This document shows positions 44,697 to 55,768 of a stretch of 64,000 nt of DNA, piece by piece. Both the position numbers and the translations under genes were made by a program. The notes under the pieces are model-generated. The model was not told the origin of the DNA, did not search any database, and saw only the letters and a program-made list of their open reading frames with translations. Source of the stretch: Carya illinoinensis (lineage: Eukaryota; Streptophyta; Magnoliopsida; Fagales; Juglandaceae). The first letter of the stretch is position 1, and each line of letters opens with the position of its first letter. The stretch is taken from contig NC_056765.1 in the NCBI RefSeq assembly GCF_018687715.1, positions 28,552,254-28,616,253 of the forward strand, given 5' to 3'.

Positions 44697-47144
44697 ATGG
44701 AACAGAGAATTTGCAACTCTCCCGGCCTGTTGCCCTCCATTCTCTCTTGTTGTTTTCTTCTTATCTCTTTTCCAGCATCTGTCCAAGCTTACAAGAACTA
44801 CACTGTGGGTGATTCTTTGGGTTGGTACGACACTCTTGAGAAACCCTCTGTCAATTACCAGAAATGGGCTGCCGGCAAGAATTTCAGCCTTGGAGATTTC
44901 CTCAGTATGCTTCTGTCTTTGTATTGGAGTTTTGCTCTATTTTGGGTTCCAGCTTTCTTTGCTTGTGTTTGCTCATATACTGCATTTTTGTCTGGGTTTC
45001 TTGTTTCAGTCATGCCAGAAACTTATTCATTTTAAGTCGATCTGTTGAATCTTTAACATTTTGGGCTAAGGAATCAGATGGTTCTTAATCATCTGAATTT
45101 TTCTGTAACTGTTGTGAGATTGAGATCATCCTGATTTTTCAAGTTTGTCTCTTTGATCCCATTTTGCAAGTTAATTATGCGGTTTTTTCTATGATTTGAC
45201 AGATAGAACTCCCCAACAGATGGAATGGAATATTATGAAAAGATCTCTCCATTTTCTGATATAAATTAGAAACAAATTTCCATATTTTGGTTGGTTTTGT
45301 TGTCTTTTTCATCTTAGCTATTTTCTACCATGATATCAGGACATGAGTTTATGAGAGCATATATGCCATAAGTGAGAAATAAAAAAAATAATTATTCAAT
45401 CATCTAAAAAATAATTATTCAATCATCTTATGACATAACTAATTAGGTTCTTGATCTTTAAACGAGAGAGAAATGGATACAAAAAATGGATTTCATAACA
45501 TTAGTTTAAATGAGATAAGATATTTTGTTAAAAATTAAATAAAATATTATTATAATATAATTTTTTAATATTAATTTTATTTTAAAATTAAAAAAATTAA
45601 ATTATTTATTATATTTTATGTAAAATATTAAAAAAATTATAATATTTATATGAGATGAAATATTTTGATTACGTGTATCCATGGGACCATTTATTTGACG
45701 TTGTTTGAGAAAGTTGTGGGCCCATTAATGCGTTTATTTCTCTTTTGCTCTAGATCTCGAGTTTCGAAAGATTTCTAAATTCGATTATAAAATATAAGGA
45801 TTAAAATATGATAGATATTTAAATACAAGCACCAGCTCAAAGATATCTAACAGAACATCAGTATGCAATAATTGTTATAGTTTTCTAGAACATGTGTTGT
45901 TTCCTTTTCCAACTACTGTAACATAGAAGGCAGTGTTAAAGTGAAAACTAAAGAAAAAGGAAGCATTAAGATAAGGACATTTTATATATGCCATTGGTCT
46001 TTCCGCCACAGCTGCATCATCTTGCATACTCTTTTACAGTGATTGGCATTACATTCAGCTGCGGTGTACTACTGGCCATAGACTTTTGCTATGTTTACTT
46101 TCTCTTCCTTCATTTTCAAATTTTAAAAAAAAAAAAAATCTGCAAAGATGGAGTTTGCATATTAAATACATATATATATATATATATATATATGGGTTTG
46201 TCGGCAAACCCTTTGTTTTATTTCTTTTCTTTTGGTAGGTGATTGTCAGCAAACCCAATCAGACCTTTTTATGCAAAACAGTCTGCAACTGTTTTATTAT
46301 TACTACTTTTTCTCGGTGACCAAACACATGCAATGTTATTTATAATGGAAATGGCTTGCTTCCCATTGATTTTTCTTCCATCTCCTTCCCATTATGATCT
46401 CTGTCAAAAGATATCTACTCCAAAGTCCCATGCCACAACAACTATGCCTGAGAATTAAATGGCACAGAAGTATCAGCCTATGAATATTTAATCCCATAAT
46501 GACGACAGGTGTGACAGTAAAGTCTAATAGACATCACTCTATTCTCATTTGATTCAACTCCATTTGAATGATGGTTTCAACACATCTAGGAATTTTACAT
46601 TCTGTATGATAGATAATAATTCATGAGTGTTCATTTTGTGAATGCAGTTTTCAACACAGACAATAATCATTCTGTTATCCAAACATATAATGTGACCACC
46701 TACAAACTTTGTGACTATGAGGATGCTCAAGAAGACGACACAACACAATGGTCAGACGCGAATCCATCCGCCGCCAGCCCACATCCAGTCTCGGTGCCAG
46801 TTCCACTACTCAAAGAAGGGATGACATATTTCTTTTCTAGTGATTATGATGGCGAGCAATGCAATAATGGCCAGCGTTTGATGATTAATGTGACTCATGG
46901 AAAAGGGTTGCCAAAGAGTTTGGAAAACCCTGCTGAAGAATCCCCGGGACCGATAAGTCAGAACTCCGGTGATGATGAATCAGCGCCGGATACTATTGTT
47001 CCGTCAAATTTCAATAACCCCAATGAAGAAAATGCCGATAGCGAACCATCTGGATCTGTTTCATTATCAATGCATTGGAAGCTCAAAGACAGGACACTAA
47101 ATGGGATTTTGGCTTTGTTAGGGCTGGTTTGTTTGTTATCATAA
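44697..47144 (+). CDS. Phytocyanin / early nodulin-like protein lacking copper ligands
   Basis: Two exons, 44697-44904 and 46648-47144, joined A+TT in frame (CTCA|GTATGC donor, AATGCAG acceptor): 234 residues. A signal peptide covers ~1-31 (cleavage near SVQA-YKNY). The phytocyanin fold spans ~32-155, with YTVGDSLGW and GDFLIFNTDNNHSV (His77). Cys91 and Cys141 fit the conserved disulfide. The copper Cys is absent (SSDYDG region) and the His normally before the second disulfide Cys is Gln140, so it should not hold type 1 copper, as in early nodulin-like proteins. An acidic/Pro/Ser-rich linker follows, then a hydrophobic tail (LNGILALLGLVCLLS) consistent with a GPI-anchor signal. Expected at the outer plasma membrane; the ligand is unknown. 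Confidence 0.93.
45500..45665 (+). repeat. AT-rich MITE in the nodulin-like intron
   Basis: Starts TTTAAATGAGATAAGATATTT and ends ATATGAGATGAAATATTT, an inverted-like AT-rich block with TAAATAAAATATTATTATAA inside. Same style as the other GAGATGAG elements. Confidence 0.45.
46170..46193 (+). repeat. (TA)n microsatellite
   Basis: About 12 TA units in the intron of the nodulin-like gene. Confidence 0.9.
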
Positions 47145-47344
47145 GCCGAGTTTTCTTTCATTTTATTTAAATATGTTTCTTTGTTTGGCTTAAATTTTTT
47201 ATATCGTTACCTGTTTGCATGATCGATGGGGATTTATTTTAATATTGTAGAGCAAATAAGTAGAAAAAGAGAGTATTATTTTCAGCTTTTCTTGTGTTCT
47301 GGTTTGCAGGGTTGCCATTATGTACTAATTATTATCACTCACGT

Positions 47345-47580
47345 TACGTTTGAATGTTGACATGATTCAAATTGAGCTATAAATAGTAATATTTTATGAG
47401 TTTTATTAAAATAGATTTTAATTCTTTTAGATTGAAATGTGTTTAACTTTTTAGTTTGAAATGTATGAAATAGGTTAAGATGAATTTAAATTTTTTCTAT
47501 TAAAAGTTAAAAAAATAATTAATTTTATAAATAATTAATTTAAAATAAATTAAATTTGGTTCAACAACTTTAATAGAAAA
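47345..47580 (+). repeat. AT-rich MITE-like element
   Basis: ACGTTTGAATGTTGACATGA at the left and AAATTTGGTTCAACAACTTT at the right are loosely inverted, around an AT-rich body. The remaining spacer, 47145-47344 and 47581-47994, contains the nodulin-like 3' flank and nothing else recognised. Confidence 0.35.
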
Positions 47581-47994
47581 GGCAAAATGGGCAAGTGATA
47601 TGTGTATATTGGGAAGTCAATGACAATTGATTGAAACGAGCACATGGATGAGTTGGTTGGGGGTTTTGAAAGTTGAAATTATGCTTTTTTATTGTAGTGG
47701 TTATGTTTTGTCCAAGTAAATTAAATATATCTGTAATTTGGTAGGTAAAGTTATCAAATCACGAATGTTGCTGATGCTTCTCAAGTAAGTTGTGCAATTA
47801 TTGCCATCGTCACCGACATTCATTCAAAAATATCTTCCTAATAGTCTTATTTTTTTGAGTTTTGTTACGTAATAATAAAATTATGTATTAATTTTATAAT
47901 GTCTAAAAGAGACTGTAAATGTAGTTTTGTATTTATCTTTTTTAGCAATTTAGATTTATCAAAATTTACTTTTTATATCAAATTTTGAAAATAT

Positions 47995-48240
47995 AGTAGC
48001 AGCATAAAGTCGAGATAATAAATCTTTTTTATTAAGAATAGGGTATCTAATCCATTGTAAAACTTTATTTAAAGGCTTATAATTTATAACTAATTTAGGA
48101 ACACCTCTTTCTAATTCTGCTTGTTTTTATACATAAAAAACAGCACAACTCCATGGTGATTTGCTCTTTCTAATAAGTCATTTAGTTAATAAATCATTAA
48201 TTTCTTATTTACAGAATTCTAATAATTCTTTATTTATTTA
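47995..48240 (-). pseudogene. Truncated reverse transcriptase start
   Basis: Minus-strand translation contains RT palm-entry words such as LIRKSKSPWSCA and LVINYKPLNK, interrupted by stops. The sequence ends before the YxDD catalytic motif. Confidence 0.65.
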
Positions 48241-49107
48241 AATGGGTCTGGCCTTATTAGGAATATTCTTTTCAGAAAATTCCTTTTCATATGGTAATTC
48301 GACTATATGTTGTTTTCTACTCCAAAAAGCATTAGGTAAATTAGAACATACTTCGTTTTCAATTATATTTTTGAAATTATTAATTTTTTGGATTAGTAAA
48401 GGATCTTTTAATTGTTCTTCAATTCTTTTGTATTTTAATTCTTGTTTTAAGAAATTTATTTGTTTTTCTTTTCTTTTGATTTTGACTTTTGTTAAAAAAT
48501 TAATTTCTTTAATTAATGATGTTTCTTTTAAGGAATTAATCTCTCTTGAGACTGGAGGGAATAAAAATTTAAATTGAATTTCTTTTCCTAATATTTTAGT
48601 AGAAATTCCTTCTTCTGTTACAGAGAAAGGGTAAAGTAAAGCAAGAAATGAGTTTCCTAATATTACTTTGGTGTTGATGTTTTTTACTAGAATGAATGTT
48701 GTTTTAAAGCAAATTCCATTATTACAGATATGTGCATTTGATAATTTATAATTTATATTTAATTTTGCTCCATTAGCTTGAGATAATGTCTCTTTTGTTT
48801 TTTCAAAATATTTAGAGGGTATTATTCCTTCTTGTATGCAGTTTAGATCTGCACCTGTATCTAATAAGGCTATTGCAGAAAAAGAGAATTCTTCATTAAT
48901 GGAAATAGTTATTTCAGTATACCATTTTTGAAAATTCATCTTATTAAGTATGTTTATAAAATTATCTGATTCTTCTTTTGTAATTTTTACTGAGTTTTCT
49001 CCTTGTTCTTTTTTATGAGTGTCATTATTTTTATCTATTTTTAATAGTATAATTTCTTGTAATAATTGTTCATTAGAAACTTCAAGTTTGGTGTTAGAAG
49101 CTTTCAA
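48238..49107 (-). pseudogene. Pararetroviral aspartic protease segment
   Basis: A 289-codon open segment. A coil-rich start is followed by the retropepsin motif ALLDTGADLNCI and a second conserved stretch ILGNSFLALLYPF, as in retroviral-type proteases. It then runs towards the RT (NLPNAFWSRK, ELPYEKEF). A stop near 49141 separates it from the upstream coat/linker frame. Confidence 0.75.
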
Positions 49108-49143
49108 ATTTCTAATTTCTTTCTTTATTTCATTAATTTCTTA

Positions 49144-49800
49144 ATGTAAATTCTTTAAAGTAATATTTTGTTTTTCTGATTGAAATCTATTTACTATTTT
49201 TAGAAAATCATATGACGAGAGGGTTGAATTGGGTTCAAAAGTCTTGGGATTACTAAAAGTATCTTTTAATTTTTCTAAATATTCTTTTCTTTCTTGTGGA
49301 TTATTAATTTTATCTATTAATTCTAATATAATATTTTCATGTGACGATAATACGTTAATAGTTTTATTACAGATACAATTATTTTTATCTAAACAATTAC
49401 AAACATGAATTTCATCTTCGTCTGACTCGTTATCAGAAGATTGTTCTGAAAAACTTGATTCTTTTAATCGGTAAATTTCATCTTCTTTTGAAGAAATTTC
49501 ATCTTCTTCACTTGATTGTATAAAGATATTTAATAATTTTTCTTTTACTTCTTCAGGTATATCTAATTCATTAATTTCTTTTTTAACCTTACAATTTGAT
49601 GCATAATGTCCAACCTTTCCACATTTATAACATACAATTTGTTTTTTCTTTTTATTAAACTTTTTTGTATTCTTTACTGGTTTCTTATATACGGATTTTT
49701 CATTGGGTTTTTTATAATGTTTTTTATAATTCCTTTTCTTAGTTGGATAAGTTTTATAAATTCTTTTTCATTTTTTGTGTCTTGTAGAATGAGCTAATAA
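49144..49800 (-). pseudogene. CCHC zinc knuckle and acidic linker
   Basis: Minus-strand CYKCGKVGHYASNC (codons near 49588-49632) is an intact CX2CX4HX4C knuckle. It is preceded by a Lys-rich stretch and followed by a Glu/Asp/Ser-rich linker. The frame is not continuous with either neighbour. Confidence 0.65.
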
Positions 49801-49928
49801 TGGAGAATAACCAAACTGTTCACAAAAGGTACCTAATTCTTTTGTAGCAAATTTCTTTTCTTTTTCCATTTGCTTTTTTAATCTTATATCATTACACATA
49901 ATCAGACCAGTTCTATTAATAGAAGATA

Positions 49929-50243
49929 TTATATCTCTATATGTAGATTGATTAATAAATCACTAGTTCTTTCTTTAAATTGGGAAGGATCACCTACAAA
50001 ATGTTTTGTTAATATAAATATTAGAGTATTAACAGCATCTTCTATAGGTTGACCATCTTCTGTCTTAATCTCTTGCAGATTTTCATCATGCTTATAGACA
50101 CTCAATATTCTTATTCTTTGTTCTTGTGTAAGATAATGATCCCACCAGCATTTTAATTGGCCAGTGAATCCTATAACTAGAACATGTGCTACTTGATGAT
50201 CTGATCTTCTACTGGTTTTATAAACATTAGCTACCATAATCAT
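49929..50243 (-). pseudogene. Coat-protein-like core segment
   Basis: Contains the words HVLVIGFTGQLKCWWDHYL and EDAVNTLIFILTKHF, typical of plant pararetrovirus capsid regions. It is bounded by frame breaks on both sides. Confidence 0.6.
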
Positions 50244-50291
50244 TTCTTGAAAATGATTTAATATTTCATATTCAGATAATCCATCTATATT

Positions 50292-50762
50292 TCATTCATA
50301 TAATGCATCTGATGCAAAAACAGATCTCACTATATGTTCTCTTTCCTTGAATTGTATATCCGGAGGGGTAGGCCTTGGATACCAATTTCGAGTAGTAAAA
50401 GTATGCGTTGCAAATTCCCTAGGATAAAATTGCCCACTATGATTTCCTTTAATTTTGTTTATCTGTAATTCTTTAAATTGATTTTCAAGATTATTAATTT
50501 CAGAATCAGATAGATCAGGTAAATCTGTCTTACTTAATACATTAATATGAGATTGTCTTGAAGTGGATGCATTATTATCAATATTTAATTTTTCTAATTT
50601 GCTAGAGATCTGTTCTAGTAAATCTTCTTTAGTCTTAGAAAAACTAGATTTTAAGTGAGCAGGTATTTCATGGGGAATAAACAAAGGAATTTCTTTAGCT
50701 TCTTTAACAGGAGTTTTAATAGGAGATATTAAGTTTTCAATTCTTTCTAATTGTTTACTCAT
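50292..50762 (-). pseudogene. N-terminal polyprotein segment
   Basis: An open segment from MSKQLERI, coil-rich at first, then LPDLSDSEINNLENQFKELQ and a NWYPRPTPPDIQF block that normally precedes the capsid core. It is followed by a TGA-type break at about 50289. Confidence 0.55.
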
Positions 50763-53700
50763 GGTTTTTAAATATAAATTAGTATAATTATTTTGTTGGA
50801 TTATATTATCAGTATTTTTAGTTTTTTTATATTTAAAATTTAAATTAATATTATTTTTAATAAAATTTATTTTTTTATCAATTATATTAGATTGATATAC
50901 ATATATTAGTGTATAATTATATTTGAAATTAGATTTTTCTTATTTTTATTAAACAAATCTCTCTATCATTCTGTTTAGATATTGAGATGAATTAAATTTT
51001 TTAATGAAAAATAATGAGTTAAAATAGTGAAGTAAATTTTATGAAGCACATATAAGATAAGTTTAAATGTGATTAAATGTTAATATAAGTAGAGATATAT
51101 TTATGAAAAGTTAAAAAAAAATTATGAATCCCGCTCGTAAAGATGTCTTAAGTTGAAAAAAATTATAAATCTTACATGTAAAAAGTTTTTAGATTGAAAT
51201 GATTTTAATAATTTAAAAATTAAGTATTTATATATTATAGTCAACTTAAAATTATTCCGATTTACATATTTCCTTTATAGTTTTTCAGGTTTCGTTGGGC
51301 ACCACTAACCTCGTTAGATTGTTGGTGAGCTATTTTCAATGTTCGAATTAAGTGGAGAGTGATGTTAGGCTGCCGCCCAACAATAATCGCTGGGCATGTC
51401 GCTTAGCATAAATTTATTTTTTTTTCTCTTGTTTTTCTTTTTATATTTTTTAGATATATTTAAATATTTTTAAAAAATAAAAAAATATATTAATGCATTA
51501 AAATTTACTTTTTTAATTATTAAATAAAAAAATTTAATACATAATAATCAAAGTGAAGAAGTAAATTCAGACGGGATAGTAACATTGTTCTTAAGTGAAA
51601 CGCGTTTAGGGTTGCTTAGGCCCATCACGTTTATAGGCCAAAATCCACTAAAATAATATTAAAAATATGAGACGACTAGAGTTCAGGTAAAAAAAATAGA
51701 GATATTGAAAAATTTAATAAAAGAAAAAGAAAAATGATCTTCAAGATTTTTCGGATAATCCACTTTTCGGACCCTTAATCCAACCCAGAAGGGTTCAAAA
51801 GCTTCCAAACTCTCGTTATTACAGGTTAAAATTTATTTTCAGATTACGAACTAATAAAAATTTATTTACAAATTAAAAAATATCTTCCTAGTAAATAAGA
51901 TTACGTACTAATAAAAATATCAATATTTTCAGATTTTAACCTATAATAAAGTTAATATTACAAACTCAACAGTAACAAATATATAAGTCCAAAATTACAA
52001 TCTCAATAATAAAAATATAAGCATATTAAAAAATACCAATATTAAAACTCAACAATAATAAAATTATAATTTTAAAATAAAATTGAAACGAGTTATTGTT
52101 GATTAATATTGGCTTAAGCATGTTGGTCTGTTTATTAATCATGTCTTAACAAGTCAATCTGTATTGACCTAAATCTATTGTCAAACACAAACTCGTTAAT
52201 TGTATCGTGTATATGTTAGGTTCATAGGTGGTGTCACATATTATTACGCCTACTCTTTTGTATGGATGTATCGTGTTGTTTCTGGTGTTTTGGCAACTCA
52301 ATGGCAATGATGTAAATTTTTCTAACCCTAAAAATCACAGCAAGCAAGTAGGCAGTTTGTGGAAACCTTCAGTTCTCACTCGACACAGGTTGTGAAATAC
52401 ATATCATGGAGTTAGTAGATGTTTGTGTGTAACACTTGTATGATCACTTGCATTGGATTCAAAACAATAGGGTTCTTAGAATCCTCCCTTCAGTACAATA
52501 TAAAGAAATGTGAAATTATTGAATTAATTACGCCATATGCATCATATCATGAACTTGTCATAGAAAGTGTTGGCCTTATTTAGTGTGAAATTTCTGTCAA
52601 ATAGGCTTGCTGATGAGGCTTGCTTCTTTGTGTGATATTGAATTGTTCAGTCCATCTGAAACCAACTAGAAACCGTCTTGGGGCATACACTTGCTTTAGA
52701 CAATTTGAAGTGTTCTTTGTTAATCTAACGTTTTGCATCATTGTATATATCTCTTAAGAACATAGGCATTATCATAGTACATAGGGAGTATATTACGAAA
52801 ATGCATACTAAGAGCACTCCCAACTGGCTCTGCAATCATCTATTTTCTCTAAATTATAGGAGAGAATTTGAGAAAATCAATAATTGGTTATTAGTTCATT
52901 CACCTCTTTGTACCTTGAACCTTCTCCTATGATTTGTAATAATTTAGATATAAAGATCGGTATTTATCTGATATCAAAATTTGTAATACATCCCCACAGA
53001 CTTTTTAGTCTTAGTCTTAACGAGTTAGGATTTAGTCTTAATGAGTTCGGGTCGATTTCTTAACGGGTTGATAACGGGCTAACCCATTATTTTTATAATT
53101 AATTATATAATTTTCGTCTAACCTATCCCTATTTACAATATAAAATTTTAAATATATAATTACAAATTAATATTCAATTAATTAACTAACGTATATTATC
53201 AATTAACCTATCACCAATTCACCATTAATTAATTACTTACATCTACGTCTAAATCTAATTAAAGTTAATAGATAAATTTTTTGTAAAATACCTAAGTTAT
53301 AAGTAAATATAAAGCAATTAAAAATATTGTTGTAAATTGTAATTAACTAATGTATGATATCAATTAACTAACTTATCACCAATTCATCATTTAATTAATT
53401 ACTAACATCTATATGTATGACCTAAGTTGCAAGTACATATAAAGCATGTATAGATGTATGGATAATTAAATTATGTATGCTTATTGTTTTATATACAAAA
53501 TGTAAAAAGTTGTATATAGCCCATTCCTCATTATGCATTAATTTAGAACTATCATAATACATTTGCATAATTTTAGAACTATCATAATACATTTGCATAA
53601 TCTAAGTTTAACAAAGTAACAATTAACATGATCAATATAATTATAATTAATTATTCTTTTAATGAGTGAATTAAATAATCCATATTGAATAGTTTACTTA

Positions 53701-53870
53701 ATTTTAAAAATATTTTTTTTATTAATTTATGTGCTAAAAAGATACAACAAATAAAAATAATATATTTACTAAAGATAGAAACAGTTCTCTTTAGTGCAAA
53801 ATTCAATCTAAACGGCACCATTTAAGCACAGGGTTCCTTTCCCTTTTTTTTTGAAACGACGTCATTTAGT
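50763..53870. other. AT-rich intergenic DNA with MITEs and short repeats
   Basis: 50970-51250 is a GAGATGAATTAAA-type MITE. 51355-51560 has a GCCGCCCAACAATAATCGCT block typical of another MITE family. 52338-52814 is a diverged copy of sequence from the FSAF1-like gene. 53181-53250 and 53341-53412 repeat each other (TATCACCAATTCA, ATTAATTACT). 53545-53600 holds a tandem pair of AGAACTATCATAATACATTT. No gene is seen. Confidence 0.45.
52338..52814 (+). repeat. Partial duplicate of the FSAF1-like locus
   Basis: 52390-52814 matches 56342-56818 (ATCATGGAGTT, CAATAGGGTTCTTAGAATCC, TCAGTCCATCTGAAAC, AACGTTTTGCATCATTGTAT), lacking an internal ~45-base piece. Immediately upstream, 52338-52390 matches the candidate exon at 54852-54905 (GGAAACCTT, AGTTCTCA, GACACAG). 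In the gene these two parts are 1.4 kb apart with the ATG exon between them, so this copy has lost that exon. Confidence 0.8.
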
Positions 53871-53879
53871 GTTATTTTC

Positions 53880-54192
53880 AATACAAACGACGCGGTTTCA
53901 ACAATTCACTCTAAAACCCAGTGACCCACCCCCTCTCCCCCAACTCCTTCCCATTCCCTCTCACTTCTCAGTTCTCATGCTCTCATTGCGTGAATAGGTG
54001 AAAAAGCAAAAACCCTAGCCCCCCGCCCCCTAATTTGGTGACCGTCATAGCCTCGCAGCGCCTCCCCCACCCCATTCCGTTGCAGACACGCTGGGCTTCC
54101 CCCCGATTCCATCGCAGGGCCTACCCTTATTGCATTCCCTCCCCTCTCCAGCCACTCTCTCAGACCGTCACACACAAATCGACAAATCCAGG
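53880..54192 (+). other. Presumed 5' UTR exon 1 of the FSAF1-like gene
   Basis: A GC/CT-rich stretch ending in CAAATCCAG|GTATGT. It includes AAAAACCCTAGCC at 54007-54019 (telo-box-like) and ACGACGTCATTTAG upstream at 53856. The intron then starts with imperfect ~24-base repeats (GCGATTTCGTGAATCTG). The transcription start is not known. Confidence 0.45.
54007..54017 (+). promoter_or_regulatory. Telo-box-like element, FSAF1-like gene
   Basis: AAAAACCCTAG, a near-consensus telo-box near the presumed 5' end. The UTP25 promoter has the same motif. Confidence 0.45.
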
Positions 54193-54831
54193 TATGTGTT
54201 TTGCGATTTCATGAATCTGTATTTTGCGATTTCGTGAACCTAGGTTTGTGAATCTATGTTTTGTGATTTCGTGAATCTGGGTTTTGTGGTATTATTATAA
54301 ATCTGTGATTTGTGAAATTGTAAAAACATTAGTATTTTTTTATTATTATGAATATGTGATTAGGCTATTAGCTTCATTGATATGCATCTTGAGCTCTCAT
54401 ACAATGTTCTTTGTTGTTAGTTTTGTGCATAATGGTCTTCATGACCTCTTAACTTCGATTGCAACCACTATAAAGGTTTCTCAATCATCTGCTTTTGTTA
54501 TTTGTTTGGAAAATCTCAAACCATCTGGTAACAAGGGTAATAGTAATGTTATTTTCACTTGTTTGAGCAACTTGATATTGGATTCTCATCTGTTTAGTTG
54601 TTGAAGTTCTCACCCTTATCGAGAATATTGGTAAAATATGGCCCCTCTGCCTTGGCACAGTCATCATAGGTCATAAGTGCTATTCTCTTGGATTGAAATA
54701 AACTTAGCCAAAAAGGTTCAAATTAATGGTAGACCTGGTTTGTAAAAAATCTTGGAGGAGAGCTGAATGGTAGCATGTTTTTCTAGCCTTTGTTTATTGA
54801 ATTTTATGATTTTTTTGCTCTTTCTATCTAG

Positions 54832-54960
54832 GTGCTTCTGAAAAAAATCTTACCAAGCAGGCAGCTTTCGGAAACCTTGAGTTCTCAGTTGACACAGCTT
54901 TGGAACTACATAATTCCTTCTCATTTCTCACAGCCACCACACGCTCAGTTCTTCATTCAG
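54832..54960 (+). other. Candidate second leader exon of the FSAF1-like gene
   Basis: Bounded by an acceptor TCTATCTAG|GTG and a donor CATTCAG|GTAGAC, 129 bases. Two of its frames are open, but a TAA directly before the ATG at 55769 shuts the frame, so it is best read as untranslated. Part of it is duplicated at 52338-52390. Confidence 0.4.
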
Positions 54961-54975
54961 GTAGACACATATTAA

Positions 54976-55600
54976 TAGGACTGTAAATAGTCTGGTTTTG
55001 GAAATTTTGTAGAATTGAACTGGTATCTACCGGTTTTGGAAATTTAAAAATTGATACCGGACCAATTAACTACTAAAATCGGAACTTCCGATTTTTCCGG
55101 TTTCAGTCAGATCTAGTTTGGTTTTTCGGATTTTACAGACAAACAAAATCATTACTCCAACAAAACTTTAGCAATTGATTAACCCATATCCCTCATTTTA
55201 TAATTTTTGGTTAAAATGTTTTAAAATTAAAATTTATGTGTTAATATCAAAATGAAAATATTCTATTAAAAATATGTGATTAATTTATGTTATATCATGA
55301 ATTCAAATGTTATATTAAAACTTTTAAGATTAATTTGATGTTATATTAAATGTTATATTAATTTTAGGTTATAAAATTAATAGAAATGAATAATCAGATT
55401 AAGATTTCATATTATATTAATTATAAATTTAGCATATAATATATATAATATAATAATATTTTATATATATAATATATATAATTAAAAGTATATATATACA
55501 GATCCGATTCGGTTCAAACCGGTTAGTACTAAATCGATTTAGAGCCAGTTTCGATTTTTAAAAACCGGTTACAGACCGGACCAAACACACCGTTCGATCC
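54976..55600 (+). repeat. hAT-like MITE with ACCGGTT-rich ends
   Basis: Starts TAGGACTGTAAATAGTCTGG; the right side is rich in AACCGG words, such as AAACCGGTTAGTAC and CGATCCGGTTTAA. The AT core has (TA)-rich palindromes near 55440-55495. The right end is blurred by a C-run, and no target duplication was found. Related in style to 12036-12867. Confidence 0.45.
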
Positions 55601-55607
55601 GGTTTAA

Positions 55608-55635
55608 CCCCCCACCCCCCCCCCCCCCCCCCCCC
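55608..55635 (+). repeat. Poly(C) tract
   Basis: A run of about 20 or more C with one A interruption, 130 bases before the ATG exon. Length here is likely unstable and hard to sequence. Confidence 0.85.
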
Positions 55636-55768
55636 TTTATGCCCTTGAGTCCTTGACTTATGCACAGTTCTGTCTGCCTAGGGTTTTGGGCTTTACAAGT
55701 CCTATTTAAACTCTTCGATTGTTGCCTTTCTTTGCAGTTGGACTTTTTAATCACAGAAAATAACGTAA

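Larger units (their letters stand above)
47995..50762 (-). mobile_element. Degraded endogenous pararetrovirus-like (Caulimoviridae) fragment
   Basis: Reading leftwards: a coat-like N-terminal region (50762 to about 49930), a CCHC zinc knuckle, an acidic/coil linker, an aspartic protease and the beginning of a reverse transcriptase, where it stops near 47995. The order coat-protease-RT in one run, the WW-containing coat block and the CCHC knuckle fit caulimovirids such as petuvirus/florendovirus relatives; a divergent Ty3/gypsy origin is the alternative. Several stops and frame changes split it, so it is a dead insertion. No long terminal repeats are seen at either side. Confidence 0.7.

Noticed and set aside
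54832..54960. Coding exon for the FSAF1-like gene
   Set aside because: Two open frames exist, but a TAA directly precedes the ATG at 55769, so it cannot extend the protein.
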